Origin: Fidelibacterota bacterium
GTDB taxonomy: Bacteria; Fidelibacterota; UBA8477; JABMPR01
DNA length: 64,000 bases
NCBI GenBank assembly: GCA_016845065.1
Contig: JAERTG010000175.1
Coordinates: forward strand, 62,001 to 126,000
Direction of reading: 5' to 3'
Positions 43,803-53,894 of this stretch are shown here, piece after piece. The notes beneath the pieces are model-generated. The model searched no databases and had not been told where the DNA came from. It worked only from the letters and a program-made list of their open reading frames with translations. Position 1 is the stretch's first letter, and each line of letters begins with the position of its first letter. The translations under genes and the position numbers were made by a program.

Positions 43803-44552
43803 GTGCGACAGTTCATTATCATTCTTGTTACTGCCAGCGTATTGTTTGGCTGGGGAAAAACAGGCCATCGAGTTATAGGCAAAATTGCCGAAGAGAATCT
43901 TACACTTGAAGCAAAAAAGCAAATAACACAATTGCTTGGACACACAGACATAGCCAACGTTGCAAATTGGGCAGACGAAATCAAATCTGATCCAGCATGG
44001 GACCATTCGCATGACTGGCATTATTGTACCATTCTTGAAGGTCAAGAATATGAAGGACCAGAGGCAGGAGGTTACGCAGTTAAAAAAGTAACTGAATTTA
44101 CTGCATTACTGAAAAAAGGTACTCTCGGTAAAAAAGATCAACTCGATGTTTTTCGATTTATCGTTCACATTGTTGGAGATCTGCATCAACCTCTTCATGT
44201 CGGGAATGGTACTGACCGAGGTGGTAATGATGTGAAGGTGACCTATTTTTGGGATGAAACAAATCTTCACAGAGTCTGGGATTCCCAAATGATTGATGGG
44301 ATGCAATACAGCTATACTGAATATGCACAGCAGATTCAGATTGGTCTATCTGAGGAGAATAAGCAGGCTATGCTCGACCCGGATGTTCTTAGCTTTGTGA
44401 ACAACTCTCGTGCCGTACATGATCAAGTATACGATATTGGTGAAGGCAAACTGTCATATGAATATGTTTACAAGAATGGGAAATTGATGGAAGATAGGCT
44501 GTTAAAAGGTGGATACCATCTTGCAGCCATATTGAATGATATTTTCAAGTAA
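43803..44552 (+). CDS. Secreted S1/P1-type zinc nuclease
   Basis: A 249-residue nuclease starting at GTG 43803 with AGGAG upstream. A short signal peptide (residues 1-16) leaves Trp17 as mature residue 1, itself a zinc ligand in this family. The other ligands are visible: His22 (KTGHR), Asp58 (NWADE), His73 (DWHY), His122-x3-Asp126-x5-His132 (HIVGDLHQPLH), and His156 and Asp160 (NLHRVWD). All nine ligands of the three-zinc site are present. It should hydrolyse single-stranded DNA and RNA and nucleotide 3'-phosphates outside the cytoplasm for phosphate or nucleoside scavenging. The patatin gene starts at the base after its stop. Confidence 0.93.
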   Translation: MRQFIIILVTASVLFGWGKTGHRVIGKIAEENLTLEAKKQITQLLGHTDIANVANWADEIKSDPAWDHSHDWHYCTILEGQEYEGPEAGGYAVKKVTEFTALLKKGTLGKKDQLDVFRFIVHIVGDLHQPLHVGNGTDRGGNDVKVTYFWDETNLHRVWDSQMIDGMQYSYTEYAQQIQIGLSEENKQAMLDPDVLSFVNNSRAVHDQVYDIGEGKLSYEYVYKNGKLMEDRLLKGGYHLAAILNDIFK

Positions 44553-45557
44553 ATGTTAAACCTGCGTCACCCAATCCAGATCATTGTTTCTGCAAACCTC
44601 CTTCTGGTGCTTGCATTTGGTGCGTCACCCAACAGCTCTGAAATGGACCATAAGTTTAAGCTTGTTCTGCAAGGGAAGGCTGAGCAGGATTTTTCTGTAG
44701 GTTTAGCACTGGGTGCAGGGGCTGCCAAGGGCTTTGCGCATATTGGTGTCTTAGAGGCCTTGGAAAAAGCAGGTGTCCGCATTGATATGATTGCCGGCAG
44801 TAGCATGGGTGCAATCATCGGCGGTGGTTACGCTGCAGGTCTAAGTGTTGATTCATTATCAGATGTTGCCCTTAATTCTGATTGGCTGGATGTTCTCAAT
44901 CTTATCGATCCAGTTTTCCCAACCAGAGGTTTTATTGATGGCCAGAAAATTCATGCATTTCTAGATGATTTGTATAGCCACAAGAACATCGAAGATTTAG
45001 CTATTCCCTTCTCGGCAACCACTGTTGATATCCTCAATGGTGACCTATTTGTCCTCAATGAAGGCAATCTTGCCAATGCTGCCCGGGCTAGTTCATCCAT
45101 ACCCATCATCTTTAACCCTCTGGCAATTGGTGAGCAGGTTCTGGTAGATGGTGGTATGATTGATCCTGTACCTATCGATGTCGTTCGATCCATGGGAGCC
45201 GACTATATCATCGCAGTGAATGTACTGGCTCTTTCTGATGACAATATGGATAAACCAAATTTCCAATATATGAATGCCGATGAATTAAAAAATAGCCGCT
45301 CCACCTGGCGCTTCCCAAAGGCGAATGAAGCCTGGTACCAGGCCGGGAAACCAAATATGGTGGAGATTGCTCACGAGACAGTCATTCTATCTATGGCATT
45401 GATTGCGGCTAATCAAGTTGAATTGGCCAATCCTAATATGATTATCAACATAAACACTGGTCTATCGGCGTGGAATTTCCTGGAAGCAGAAATTGCCATT
45501 GATAAGGGTTATCGAGAAACCCTCCAGCAATTGGAAGAGGCAAAACAAAAGCCTTAG
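44553..45557 (+). CDS. Patatin-like phospholipase, exported
   Basis: A 334-residue lipid acyl hydrolase of the patatin family. After an N-terminal hydrophobic signal (about residues 8-25), the oxyanion-hole motif GAGAAKGFAHIGVLEAL, the nucleophile elbow GSSMG (Ser84) and the catalytic Asp in DGG (Asp199) form the Ser-Asp dyad. It is of the bacterial RssA/YlbK type but exported rather than cytoplasmic. The ATG abuts the TAA stop of the nuclease gene, so translation is probably coupled, which could link phosphodiester and lipid breakdown outside the cell. Confidence 0.88.
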   Translation: MLNLRHPIQIIVSANLLLVLAFGASPNSSEMDHKFKLVLQGKAEQDFSVGLALGAGAAKGFAHIGVLEALEKAGVRIDMIAGSSMGAIIGGGYAAGLSVDSLSDVALNSDWLDVLNLIDPVFPTRGFIDGQKIHAFLDDLYSHKNIEDLAIPFSATTVDILNGDLFVLNEGNLANAARASSSIPIIFNPLAIGEQVLVDGGMIDPVPIDVVRSMGADYIIAVNVLALSDDNMDKPNFQYMNADELKNSRSTWRFPKANEAWYQAGKPNMVEIAHETVILSMALIAANQVELANPNMIININTGLSAWNFLEAEIAIDKGYRETLQQLEEAKQKP

Positions 45558-45640
45558 AACCATCACATACTCCCGATTTTTATCCCAACTTTTATGCAGG
45601 TTTTAGTTGACTCAGTCAATGGTCTGTTGAACTTAAATCC

Positions 45641-47083
45641 ATGCGAAAAACACCCTTCTTCAAACATGCAATGAAGATTTGGATAATCCTTCTCATTCTC
45701 AGTATGATGTGGTCATGCAGCTTTTTTGGTGATCGCAAAAAAGGTCAATACATTCCAGTTGAATTTGACATGCAGAAAGAAGTCGGACCTTTCGAAGGTC
45801 TCGGTGCAAACGTTCCTCTCAGTTTTTATAGTCGCAGAATGAAAGTGCTTCAGACCTTTAATGAGCTAGGCATCAAGTATATACGCGTCAAAAGGGAGGA
45901 TGAAAACTGGGATGATATTCTGGCGCTTAGAGCATCAACCTCTCGTCTCGGTATTAAATGGATATATAGCCTGGATGTGATACCTCCCGATTATCTGGAT
46001 GACTTTGGCAAGCTTGTCGATGTGAACGGTTTTGCTGGTTGGTGGGCTGAGGAGGTGGATGAACTACTCTACCAGGATGTCCCAGCGGACTATATTGAAC
46101 TATTGGACACACCAGATATTCTGAGGGGGGATTCACTGGCACTCACATCCGATCTATTTAATGAATTGATTCATGCTACACGTGCAGAGCTTGACTTGAG
46201 AGATTTTCAGGATGTCGAAATTGTGGGTCCTGGACTTTCAACACCAAAATTTAGCGGAGATCTGGAAACCTGGTACATGGACCTTGATCAAGCGGCTTTT
46301 GATATATTGCCATTTTGGACGGTTCATTGCTGGGAGGACAAACTTGAAAGTGGACGTGTTGGTCCAGCGGTGACACAATATTTTGATTATCTGGATAGGA
46401 TTGAATCGAGAAAACCCCTATTTGTGACTTCATTTGCGACGTCTGAGACAAAATTCAACGATATCCAGTACCCCGATCCAGATCAATATGACCTACTGGG
46501 TAATTTGAACACATTTGAAACATATTATTATAGCGCAACATTCACTATACCCTATGCTCTGAGGGTTTATTCAAATACGATGGATTTATTAAAACATAAA
46601 CAGGTCGTACCCTTTTTGTATCAGCTCTACGACGCACCTGCAGATGTTAAATACAAAAAAAGATCCTGGGGTCTTTTGGATCTGAATGGAGGTGAGAAAC
46701 CGGTTTTTTCCCTCCTTTCTCAGCTCATGAAAAATGTTCCAAAACGCTCTACCATCGTATCCACTCTCAATCCAACCCAAGATGGATTAAACGCCTTGAC
46801 CTTCACAAACTCGGATGAATTGCTTGTAACCGTGGTAAATGAAAGTCTTGAGTCTAAATCCATTCAAGTAAGTATGCGGGGAATAGAACGTAAATTGGAA
46901 ATAAATAAAGCTGAATTCCACTTTGCACAGGAAATCTTTCCCACAGAGCAAGGTAAAAAAGACATGATTCAAACTGAAGAGCTGGAATTAAAACTCCGCT
47001 CAGATGGTCCTAATGAAAGCTATGTATTCACCCTCACACTGGAACCTCAATCTGTTTTTATAGGCGAATTCCAGTACAGATAA
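45641..47083 (+). CDS. Lipoprotein with glycoside-hydrolase-like TIM-barrel domain
   Basis: A 480-residue predicted lipoprotein: a hydrophobic stretch ends in MMWSC, so the lipid-linked Cys is near residue 26. The start at ATG 45641 has no good ribosome-binding site; ATG 45671 is an alternative and would shorten the signal. The rest reads like a TIM-barrel followed by a beta-sandwich, with patterns such as FNELGIKYIRVKRED, WWAEEVDELL and RKPLFVTSFATSE. The closest resemblance is to GH30/GH39-type glycosidases, but I cannot identify the two catalytic Glu residues with certainty. Function is not assigned. Confidence 0.55.
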   Translation: MRKTPFFKHAMKIWIILLILSMMWSCSFFGDRKKGQYIPVEFDMQKEVGPFEGLGANVPLSFYSRRMKVLQTFNELGIKYIRVKREDENWDDILALRASTSRLGIKWIYSLDVIPPDYLDDFGKLVDVNGFAGWWAEEVDELLYQDVPADYIELLDTPDILRGDSLALTSDLFNELIHATRAELDLRDFQDVEIVGPGLSTPKFSGDLETWYMDLDQAAFDILPFWTVHCWEDKLESGRVGPAVTQYFDYLDRIESRKPLFVTSFATSETKFNDIQYPDPDQYDLLGNLNTFETYYYSATFTIPYALRVYSNTMDLLKHKQVVPFLYQLYDAPADVKYKKRSWGLLDLNGGEKPVFSLLSQLMKNVPKRSTIVSTLNPTQDGLNALTFTNSDELLVTVVNESLESKSIQVSMRGIERKLEINKAEFHFAQEIFPTEQGKKDMIQTEELELKLRSDGPNESYVFTLTLEPQSVFIGEFQYR

Positions 47084-47171
47084 ATCACCCTGGCCAATTC
47101 AGGTTACTTATTCATCGTCAAATGAAAGATTCTTGATAATTCTTGCCAAGTTGGTCTAGATTGAAAGTGAT

Positions 47172-48470
47172 ATGGAAAAGCTGACTGCTGGAAAGATTTT
47201 CAAGTTTTGGTTACCCCTTGCAGGGACCTGGCTCATGATGTCCCTTGAGGGACCCTTTATTGCCGCCATCATTGCCCGATTGGTCGACCCAAAATTCAAT
47301 CTGGCAGCCTATGGTGTTGCCTTCTCATTTGCCCTAATTGTTGAGGCACCGGTTATCATGATGATGACCGCCTCCACATCCCTGGTAAAAGATTTCAATT
47401 CCTTACGAAAACTTCGTCAATACACCTGGATTTTGAATGGTATCATAACTCTGGCGATGCTGATTCTCATTATACCAAAGATATTCTTTTATATCACTAT
47501 AGATCTCATAGGGCTACCTCAAAATGTTGCACAATTGACCCATGTTGGTACCATTATCCTGTTGCCCTGGCCTGGAGCTATTGGTTTTCGCAGGTTTTAT
47601 CAGGGCGTCTTGATTCGGAATCATGCAACTCGACGTGTTGCCTATGGAACAGTCATCCGACTCTTCTCAATGGCGTCTACTGCACTGGGTCTATTCATTT
47701 TCACTAAACTTCCTGGTGTATACATAGGAACTGCAGCCTTATCAGCCGGAGTGACAATGGAAGCGATAAGTACCAGAATTATGGTTAGGCACATATTGCA
47801 TCGAATCAAAGTTGCTCCAATTTACAAGGATGAGACAACAGAAACCACTGTACCACTCACCTTCTGGTACATTAATAAATTTTACTACCCCTTGGCCCTG
47901 ACATCCATGCTCACTCTTGGTGTTCATCCCCTGATCACCTTCTTTATTGGAAAAAGTCACATGGCCCTGGAATCCCTTGCTGTCCTGCCTGTGGTAAGCT
48001 CATTTGTATTTTTATTTAGAGGGGTGGGACTCTCGTTTCAGGAGGCCGCCATCACCATGTTGGGTTCCACCAAAGAGAACGATCGGGCAATCTATAAATT
48101 TGCGGTTGTGTTGGGATTTGGTCTTGCATCTGCGCTCATTGTTACCGCCATCACGCCACTTTCAAGGTTATGGTTCTCCAATGTGAGTGGACTTAGCGAT
48201 GAACTCACTGGGTTAGCTTTAACTCCGTTGCTTATCATGGGACTGTTTCCAGCTTCCACGGTCTTGATCTCCATGCAACGCGCAGTTTTGGTAAAGGCTG
48301 GGCAAACCAGTCCAATTACCAATGCAACCATTATTGAAGTGTTAACTATTATTGGAGTTCTCTACATCAGTATTATTCATTTATCTGCTGTGGGAGTGGT
48401 TGCAGCAGCTTCAGCTTTCTTATCAGGTCGATTGGCAGCCAACACCTATCTGTATTTTAAGACGAGATAA
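47172..48470 (+). CDS. ANK/MATE-like multidrug/oligosaccharidyl-lipid/polysaccharide (MOP) superfamily transporter
   Basis: A 432-residue inner-membrane protein with about 12 hydrophobic segments. The opening FWLPLAGTWLMMSLEGPFIAAIIARL and NLAAYGVAFSFALIVEAPVIMMM resemble bacterial homologues of the progressive ankylosis (ANK) branch of the MATE/MOP superfamily. Charged residues in the central loop (YKDETTETTVPL) separate two halves. Animal ANK is linked to pyrophosphate or nucleotide export; the bacterial substrate is unknown. The gene stands between unrelated genes, 89 bases after the preceding stop. Confidence 0.65.
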   Translation: MEKLTAGKIFKFWLPLAGTWLMMSLEGPFIAAIIARLVDPKFNLAAYGVAFSFALIVEAPVIMMMTASTSLVKDFNSLRKLRQYTWILNGIITLAMLILIIPKIFFYITIDLIGLPQNVAQLTHVGTIILLPWPGAIGFRRFYQGVLIRNHATRRVAYGTVIRLFSMASTALGLFIFTKLPGVYIGTAALSAGVTMEAISTRIMVRHILHRIKVAPIYKDETTETTVPLTFWYINKFYYPLALTSMLTLGVHPLITFFIGKSHMALESLAVLPVVSSFVFLFRGVGLSFQEAAITMLGSTKENDRAIYKFAVVLGFGLASALIVTAITPLSRLWFSNVSGLSDELTGLALTPLLIMGLFPASTVLISMQRAVLVKAGQTSPITNATIIEVLTIIGVLYISIIHLSAVGVVAAASAFLSGRLAANTYLYFKTR

Positions 48471-48601
48471 GAAATGGCGATGAAAATGTTATCAAGGATT
48501 GCCATATCTCCATAGATAAGACCTTGATACCTTTGCCAATGGAACGTATTTTCGCCTCGCTCTACTGTGAGATTCTGTAATACCTCAGAAAGGAACACAC
48601 A

Positions 48602-50521
48602 ATTAAATCGAGATTGTGGCCATTTGTTAAATCCGGGCTAATTGTAATATTGCTGGCAATTCAGTTTGTCAGTTGTTCTGATGGGAGTCCTGGCAATCCA
48701 GTTGCGAGGAACGGTATTCTTGATTTACGGGATCATGATTCTATTAGTCGTCTCAGGCTTGATGGCGAATGGAGATTTGTATGGCGGGACACCAGCTCTT
48801 CTGGTATAGATGCTTCAGAGGATCATATAAACATTGAAGTCCCTGATTCATGGAATGGTTATCGCTACAATGGAGTGAAACTCCCGGGACATGGAGCAGG
48901 GAGTTACTTTCTTACTATCCTTATTCCCGAACGATCTGAATCATATGCCATCAAAATCTCAACAGCTGGTACGGCTTACAATCTATTTGTAAATGATGAT
49001 CTTGTTGGCAGTGTGGGTATTTATTCCATTGATTCAAGCATGTCCAGGCCGTTGTATGAACCAAAAATTTTCAATCTTGGACCCCTGTCTAATCAATTAA
49101 CCTTGAGATTTGATGTATCGAATTATGATCATCGACTGGGTGGCCTCTGGGAATCTATTACCTTTGGGACAACTGAAAAGATATATGAATATCGTGAGAA
49201 ACAGGTCGCTATGGCGCTGTTTATGTTCGGAACCATTTTTGTCATGGGTATTTATCACCTCGGTGTTTTCTCCTTAAGTACGCGTGGAACTCCGGCTCTG
49301 TACTTCGGTGTTTTCTGTTTAATTATTGGATTGAGAACCCTAACTACTGGAGAAATATTCATCCACCAAATCTGGCCTTCCCTGTCATGGCAGATGCTCA
49401 TCAAACTTGAATATCTCACGTTTTTCACAGGTATTCCCATATTTTTCCTCTTCGTACGCCAACAGTTCCCAGACGAACTCAGTGAGCGGGTAAGCCAGAT
49501 CGTTGTAGGAATCTCCGCACTGTTTGTCTTGCTGGTGCTGTTTACTCGGGTGGACACCTTTTCAGCATCCTTGACTTATTTCCAGCCTCTAAGTTTAATC
49601 ATAATGCTTTATGTCATTTATGGTCTTGTATTGGCTTTTATTCGAGGAGAAGAGGGCTCTACCATGGTTCTGGTAGGATTTCTGTCTATCGTGATCACTT
49701 TCATTAACGATATGCTTTATGTGGCCAACGTCCTACATACCGGTCATCTCATCTCATTGGGATTGTTAATTTTCATACTCACCCAGGCATTCTTGATCTC
49801 GACACGATTCGCGAAGGCATACTCCACCATAGAACTCCAGCGCACCAAACTGGAACGTACAAACACTGCATACCAATCTGAGATTGAGAGCCGTAAGGCA
49901 GCTGAGTTGCAGGTGCTCCAGCATAAAGATCACCTCGAGGAGCTGGTTGAAGAACGCACTGCAGAATTACAGATAGCCAATGAGCGCCTCAAAGAGCTGT
50001 CACGGGTTGATGGATTGACTGGCATCGCTAATCGACGTCGACTAGATGAAGAATTGGACCGGGAATGGAAACGAATGCTTCGCGAAAAGCGTCCACTCAG
50101 CGTCGTGCTATGCGATATTGATCATTTCAAACTTTATAACGATTCCTATGGTCATCAGGGTGGTGATGAATGCCTCATTCAAGTTGCCAATGCCATAAAA
50201 GATTCAGTAAATCGACCTGGTGATTTAACCGCTCGTTATGGAGGAGAGGAATTTTGTCTGGTGTTACCAGAAACCAGCGGTATTGGAGCTATGCAGATTG
50301 CAGAATTGGTTCGGAAGAATGTGTTTGAACTCAATATGGAACATAAATCCTCACCCATGGCTGAAGTGGTTACGCTCAGCTTGGGAGTAGCGACGCTTAT
50401 TCCAGATATTGACAGCCAGCCAAGTGTGTTATTGGAGGCTGCAGATAGAGCGCTTTACCAGGCCAAAGGTAGTGGTCGCAATAGGGTTGAACAAAATCTG
50501 ATTGAGTCACCTGAGGAATAG
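48602..50521 (+). CDS. 7TMR-DISM diguanylate cyclase lipoprotein, probable ATT start
   Basis: About 639 residues. It has an exported sensor domain (about residues 25-195, jelly-roll 7TMR-DISM extracellular type), seven membrane segments (about 205-405), a coiled-coil (TIELQRTKLERTN ... LEELVEERTAELQIA) and a GGDEF domain with GGEEF. An RPGD inhibitory site lies five residues before it, so product inhibition is expected. It makes cyclic di-GMP. No ATG is available: TTG 48614 would have its nearest AGGA 19 bases away, whereas ATT 48602 lies seven bases after AGAAAGGA and restores a basic signal-peptide start (MKSRLWPF) ending in FVSC, a lipobox. The start remains uncertain; TTG 48614 is the alternative. 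Confidence 0.85.
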   Translation: MKSRLWPFVKSGLIVILLAIQFVSCSDGSPGNPVARNGILDLRDHDSISRLRLDGEWRFVWRDTSSSGIDASEDHINIEVPDSWNGYRYNGVKLPGHGAGSYFLTILIPERSESYAIKISTAGTAYNLFVNDDLVGSVGIYSIDSSMSRPLYEPKIFNLGPLSNQLTLRFDVSNYDHRLGGLWESITFGTTEKIYEYREKQVAMALFMFGTIFVMGIYHLGVFSLSTRGTPALYFGVFCLIIGLRTLTTGEIFIHQIWPSLSWQMLIKLEYLTFFTGIPIFFLFVRQQFPDELSERVSQIVVGISALFVLLVLFTRVDTFSASLTYFQPLSLIIMLYVIYGLVLAFIRGEEGSTMVLVGFLSIVITFINDMLYVANVLHTGHLISLGLLIFILTQAFLISTRFAKAYSTIELQRTKLERTNTAYQSEIESRKAAELQVLQHKDHLEELVEERTAELQIANERLKELSRVDGLTGIANRRRLDEELDREWKRMLREKRPLSVVLCDIDHFKLYNDSYGHQGGDECLIQVANAIKDSVNRPGDLTARYGGEEFCLVLPETSGIGAMQIAELVRKNVFELNMEHKSSPMAEVVTLSLGVATLIPDIDSQPSVLLEAADRALYQAKGSGRNRVEQNLIESPEE

Positions 50522-50533
50522 TAAAAGTAGTTT

Positions 50534-52027
50534 TTAGTTCCCCGGTTTCCCATCTTCAAGAACCTTCCACTCAAAGTCCCACTTCCATTTATCAAAATAA
50601 AGGTTTCCGCCTGCCCATTCAACTTCACCTCTCTGGCTATCAACCGTCTCTGAACGGAAATGCTGCTTGGTAGGTGTAAAGGGCTGGCTTATATCATCGT
50701 TAAAAATGATGCGATAGCTATCCATACCACTGAGATAGAACCAACGGAGTTGGGGGTCATCGCTATTCCTTAGTCCATAGGTAACATCCATGGGTACCCA
50801 ACCGTATGGTTCAAAATAGATCATACCCCAATCATGCATGCTGTCATCAGGTGGTTGAAGCTCCCAACCAGATTGCCAACGGGCAGGTATGCCACTGATT
50901 CGACATAGAGTGATGAAAAATAGAGTCTGTATACCGCAATCACCATGATGATTCTGAAAGGCGTACTCCGGTATGCTTGGTATACTGGAATACTCTCTGG
51001 CAGATGCCCAGGGAGTATTGTTGTCAACCCAGGCAAATAGGAGTTGAGCTTTTAGATAGGGATTCTGTTCATCTCCAACTATCTCAGCTGCCAGAGTTTT
51101 CAGATCTTCTGTAAAAACGATATGAGGAGCATCCTCTTCAAGATATTTATTCAAACTTACCTTATCTTTTAAATGGAGGACTTGACCAGGGTCAATTGCC
51201 TGGAAGACACCGTGTGAAGTAAATTCATATTCAACTGAAAATTCAGTCGCCACACCAGCGACGGCAGGTCTCTCCACATATATAGTCCGCTGAAGTGCAT
51301 CTGGGTTTGCTAATTGGTGTTCAGCTGGAAATGATTGAATCAGATCAATGTTCACCTGACGATTCTCAATATATCGAGGGTATGGTATCCAGCATTTGAC
51401 CATCTCACCAGCCGGAACTTCATCTGCAAGGACCTCCACACTCTGTTTGATGTGTAGCCTTCGGGGTTCCACATATAATTTTTGTGATGTGTTGGCCGCT
51501 TTGATTACCTGTGAATTATGTTCATCGAGGATCAGCTTAGCACCAGAACCGGAGCTGATTTGATCTCCAGGATGTAGAGCGGTCCAGACTTTCTTCATTT
51601 CTTGATTGATTCGGAAGAGGTTACGACCAGCGTAGTTGAAATAAAGTTTCTGGCCATCGATAATTTTGAACTCAAGAGATTTTTCATCATCCCAAGCTTC
51701 GATTTCTTCAGGAGTTACCTCAGGATAATATTTTTTGATATAGCTCAGAACTTCATCTGGGGTCTTGGTGAAATCTGCACGTACCCGATTTAATCGCTCC
51801 TTTTCAAAACTATAAAACTTGAGATGCTCATCAGATATGCCGGTATCTTCCAGATATTGATTGATCAAATTAGTAGCTGTTGAAAACTCTCCATTTCGGA
51901 TTGCTAGATCTATCTGTGTATTCATATCTATTGAATCCTCAATCACATTTTGACTACTGCACATACCTAATACTCCCATAGTAAAAACTATGAGTCCTAT
52001 CTTTATGAAGCTGGTTTTGTCTGGCAT
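50534..52027 (-). CDS. Transglutaminase-like lipoprotein
   Basis: A 497-residue exported lipoprotein: basic start, hydrophobic segment, VLGMCSS lipobox with Cys about residue 23. Residues of about 320-440 form a transglutaminase-like (papain-fold) core with a Cys-His-Asp triad: HHGDCGIQTLFFITLCR (Cys) and HDWGMIYFEPYGWVPMD (His, Asp). The N-terminal half contains helices and a beta domain of the type preceding such cores. Activity may be peptidase-like or amide-modifying rather than cross-linking. It is convergent with the diguanylate cyclase gene, 12 bases away. Confidence 0.8.
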   Translation of the reverse strand: MPDKTSFIKIGLIVFTMGVLGMCSSQNVIEDSIDMNTQIDLAIRNGEFSTATNLINQYLEDTGISDEHLKFYSFEKERLNRVRADFTKTPDEVLSYIKKYYPEVTPEEIEAWDDEKSLEFKIIDGQKLYFNYAGRNLFRINQEMKKVWTALHPGDQISSGSGAKLILDEHNSQVIKAANTSQKLYVEPRRLHIKQSVEVLADEVPAGEMVKCWIPYPRYIENRQVNIDLIQSFPAEHQLANPDALQRTIYVERPAVAGVATEFSVEYEFTSHGVFQAIDPGQVLHLKDKVSLNKYLEEDAPHIVFTEDLKTLAAEIVGDEQNPYLKAQLLFAWVDNNTPWASAREYSSIPSIPEYAFQNHHGDCGIQTLFFITLCRISGIPARWQSGWELQPPDDSMHDWGMIYFEPYGWVPMDVTYGLRNSDDPQLRWFYLSGMDSYRIIFNDDISQPFTPTKQHFRSETVDSQRGEVEWAGGNLYFDKWKWDFEWKVLEDGKPGN

Positions 52028-52092
52028 AATATTATCCCCGAAATATTAAAATTTTAATGGTAAATATATTGACTAAGAATTGATCACCCTAG

Positions 52093-52824
52093 CTATTGAT
52101 CCGATTGTTTTCCTGCTTCAAACGGTTCCAGGCCATTAAATATAGCTGTGTAAGTGGTAGATAGCACTTCATCCAGATCCATGTCAGCTATGGTTTCTGC
52201 CCGTATAATTGGTTGAAACCGTACGATGATTGGACCAGGGTTTAAATGAAATGACTCTTTGTTCTTGATATTAAATACACCTGAAAAGGACATAGGCACA
52301 ATGTGAGCACCGCTTTCCTTAGCAAAACGAAAAACAAGGCGCTTAAATGGGATAAGCTGACCATTTTTTGATCGTTCTCCCTCAGGCAGTACCACAATGG
52401 GGAATCCCTCTTGAAGTTTCCGTTTTGCCAGATTAAAACTTTTAAGTGAGGCACGGATATTTTCTCTTCGTATAGGAATATTACCCATACGTTTTACTAG
52501 AGCACCATAGATGGGGTAGTTTGTATGATTCTCTGCGAGCATTCCCACGTAGTATTCAGGAACAACTGCTTTTAGGAGAGGGAGATCCATAAGACTTCCA
52601 TGGTTTGCCATGAATATCAGTGGTTCTCCAGTAGGCAGATCTTCAGCATATTCAATCTTCAACTTACAATTCAAAAGTTTGAACAGGGTTAAGGTCCTCC
52701 TTCTAAGCCAGGCATCATATGCCTGTGGCGGTTGAAAGTAAGACCTAAAAAAAAGAATAAGGAGGATGGGGCCATAATAAACCCAGCCTACTGTCCAGAA
52801 ATATATGGAAAGTAACGTTCTCAT
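52093..52824 (-). CDS. plsC: 1-acyl-sn-glycerol-3-phosphate acyltransferase (PlsC-type)
   Basis: A 243-residue acyltransferase starting at ATG 52824, which overlaps the stop of the lipid-kinase gene as ATGA. An N-terminal membrane helix (LLSIYFWTVGWVYYGPILLILFF) precedes the catalytic motif NHGSLMD (H-x4-D). The PEGERSKNG motif binds the glycerol phosphate substrate; IPIRRENI and VPMSFSGVF are also family blocks. It would acylate lysophosphatidic acid or a related acceptor with an acyl donor to make phosphatidic acid. Overlap with the diacylglycerol-kinase-like gene suggests a joint lipid-synthesis unit. Confidence 0.88.
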   Translation of the reverse strand: MRTLLSIYFWTVGWVYYGPILLILFFRSYFQPPQAYDAWLRRRTLTLFKLLNCKLKIEYAEDLPTGEPLIFMANHGSLMDLPLLKAVVPEYYVGMLAENHTNYPIYGALVKRMGNIPIRRENIRASLKSFNLAKRKLQEGFPIVVLPEGERSKNGQLIPFKRLVFRFAKESGAHIVPMSFSGVFNIKNKESFHLNPGPIIVRFQPIIRAETIADMDLDEVLSTTYTAIFNGLEPFEAGKQSDQ

Positions 52825-53711
52825 TTCCAGAATACATCGATGGCCTGTTTCAAGCAATCGATCTCCAGTGGTGTTGTACCCATTAGTTCTCCATCAGGTG
52901 TTAAAACTTTTGGAATATTTGATTCTATGCGAATATGGCTAGCCTGGAAACATTCCACTTCTTCCATGTGGATATGCTCCCCGGTGATAATCTTTGGAAA
53001 ACTTCTCATCAAACCTATTCTACTTTTTGGACCAAGGATTGTAATATCCAGCAGACCATCATCAGTTTTGGCTGCAGGAGCCATAAGATAATTCCCCGTG
53101 TATCGGGAATTTGAGATTTCCACAAACACGTTTTCTCTCTCTATCATCTCACCATCCATGTCCAGTTTAACCTGGAAAGTTTTTAACCTCAGAATGTGAT
53201 AGAAACTAGCAATCGTATACGAAATACTTCCCAGGGTCTTCAGTTTGTTAGCCGTGTCCACAATATCTGCTACGAGTCCAACACCCAGGATATTCAAATA
53301 GTACCATGTTTTTCCCTCGTTGGTGAAATGTCCCACATCAAACTTATTAGTTCTTCCAGCCTTTATAATATCCAAAGCTGGTTTCCAATCGTGGTCGTAC
53401 AATTCCATATCTTTGACAAAAGCATTACTGGTCCCCACCGGCACAACACCGATAGGAATTCTCGTAGAAGAATTGTTTCTATAGTAACCGTTTATTACTT
53501 CGAACAGCGTGCCATCTCCACCTGCCGCAATGACAGAACTATATTTGCTGAAATCAGCTTCAGTTACTATTTCCAGCCCATGCCCTCTATGGTCTGTGAT
53601 CATAATATCACACACAAGATCAATTTCCTGAAGGTATGCTTCAATTTGAGGTAATAGTTTGCCAGCCCGTCCGCGGGCAGCCCATGGATTATAAATAATG
53701 AGATTTTTCAT
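52821..53711 (-). CDS. Diacylglycerol kinase-family lipid kinase
   Basis: A 296-residue DAGK-catalytic-domain protein. The ATP-binding motif VIAAGGDGTLFEVINGYY and PIGVVPVGTSNAFVKDM match DgkB/YegS-type kinases, and NPWAARGRAGKLL at the N-terminus is the usual opening. The C-terminal half is a beta-sandwich (VEISNSRYTGNYLMAPAAKTDDGLLDITI). Substrates in this family include diacylglycerol, sphingosine and other lipids. It precedes plsC with an ATGA overlap. A second family member, more diverged, lies at 56706. Confidence 0.88.
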   Translation of the reverse strand: MKNLIIYNPWAARGRAGKLLPQIEAYLQEIDLVCDIMITDHRGHGLEIVTEADFSKYSSVIAAGGDGTLFEVINGYYRNNSSTRIPIGVVPVGTSNAFVKDMELYDHDWKPALDIIKAGRTNKFDVGHFTNEGKTWYYLNILGVGLVADIVDTANKLKTLGSISYTIASFYHILRLKTFQVKLDMDGEMIERENVFVEISNSRYTGNYLMAPAAKTDDGLLDITILGPKSRIGLMRSFPKIITGEHIHMEEVECFQASHIRIESNIPKVLTPDGELMGTTPLEIDCLKQAIDVFWK

Positions 53712-53894
53712 CTTATCCGTTCATTCATTTTTTACAAGATAGTCGATTCAATATAGTCGAAAAACCCTTTCATCTTTGCAGATAATTAAACGAGATGACT
53801 CGATGCAAGACTTGATTGTAGCTGGCTCTTATTTTAGTTTTCATGGCTCCATCAACTCTGATGAAGCAAGCTTGATTTAAATGAAGGAATAGCA

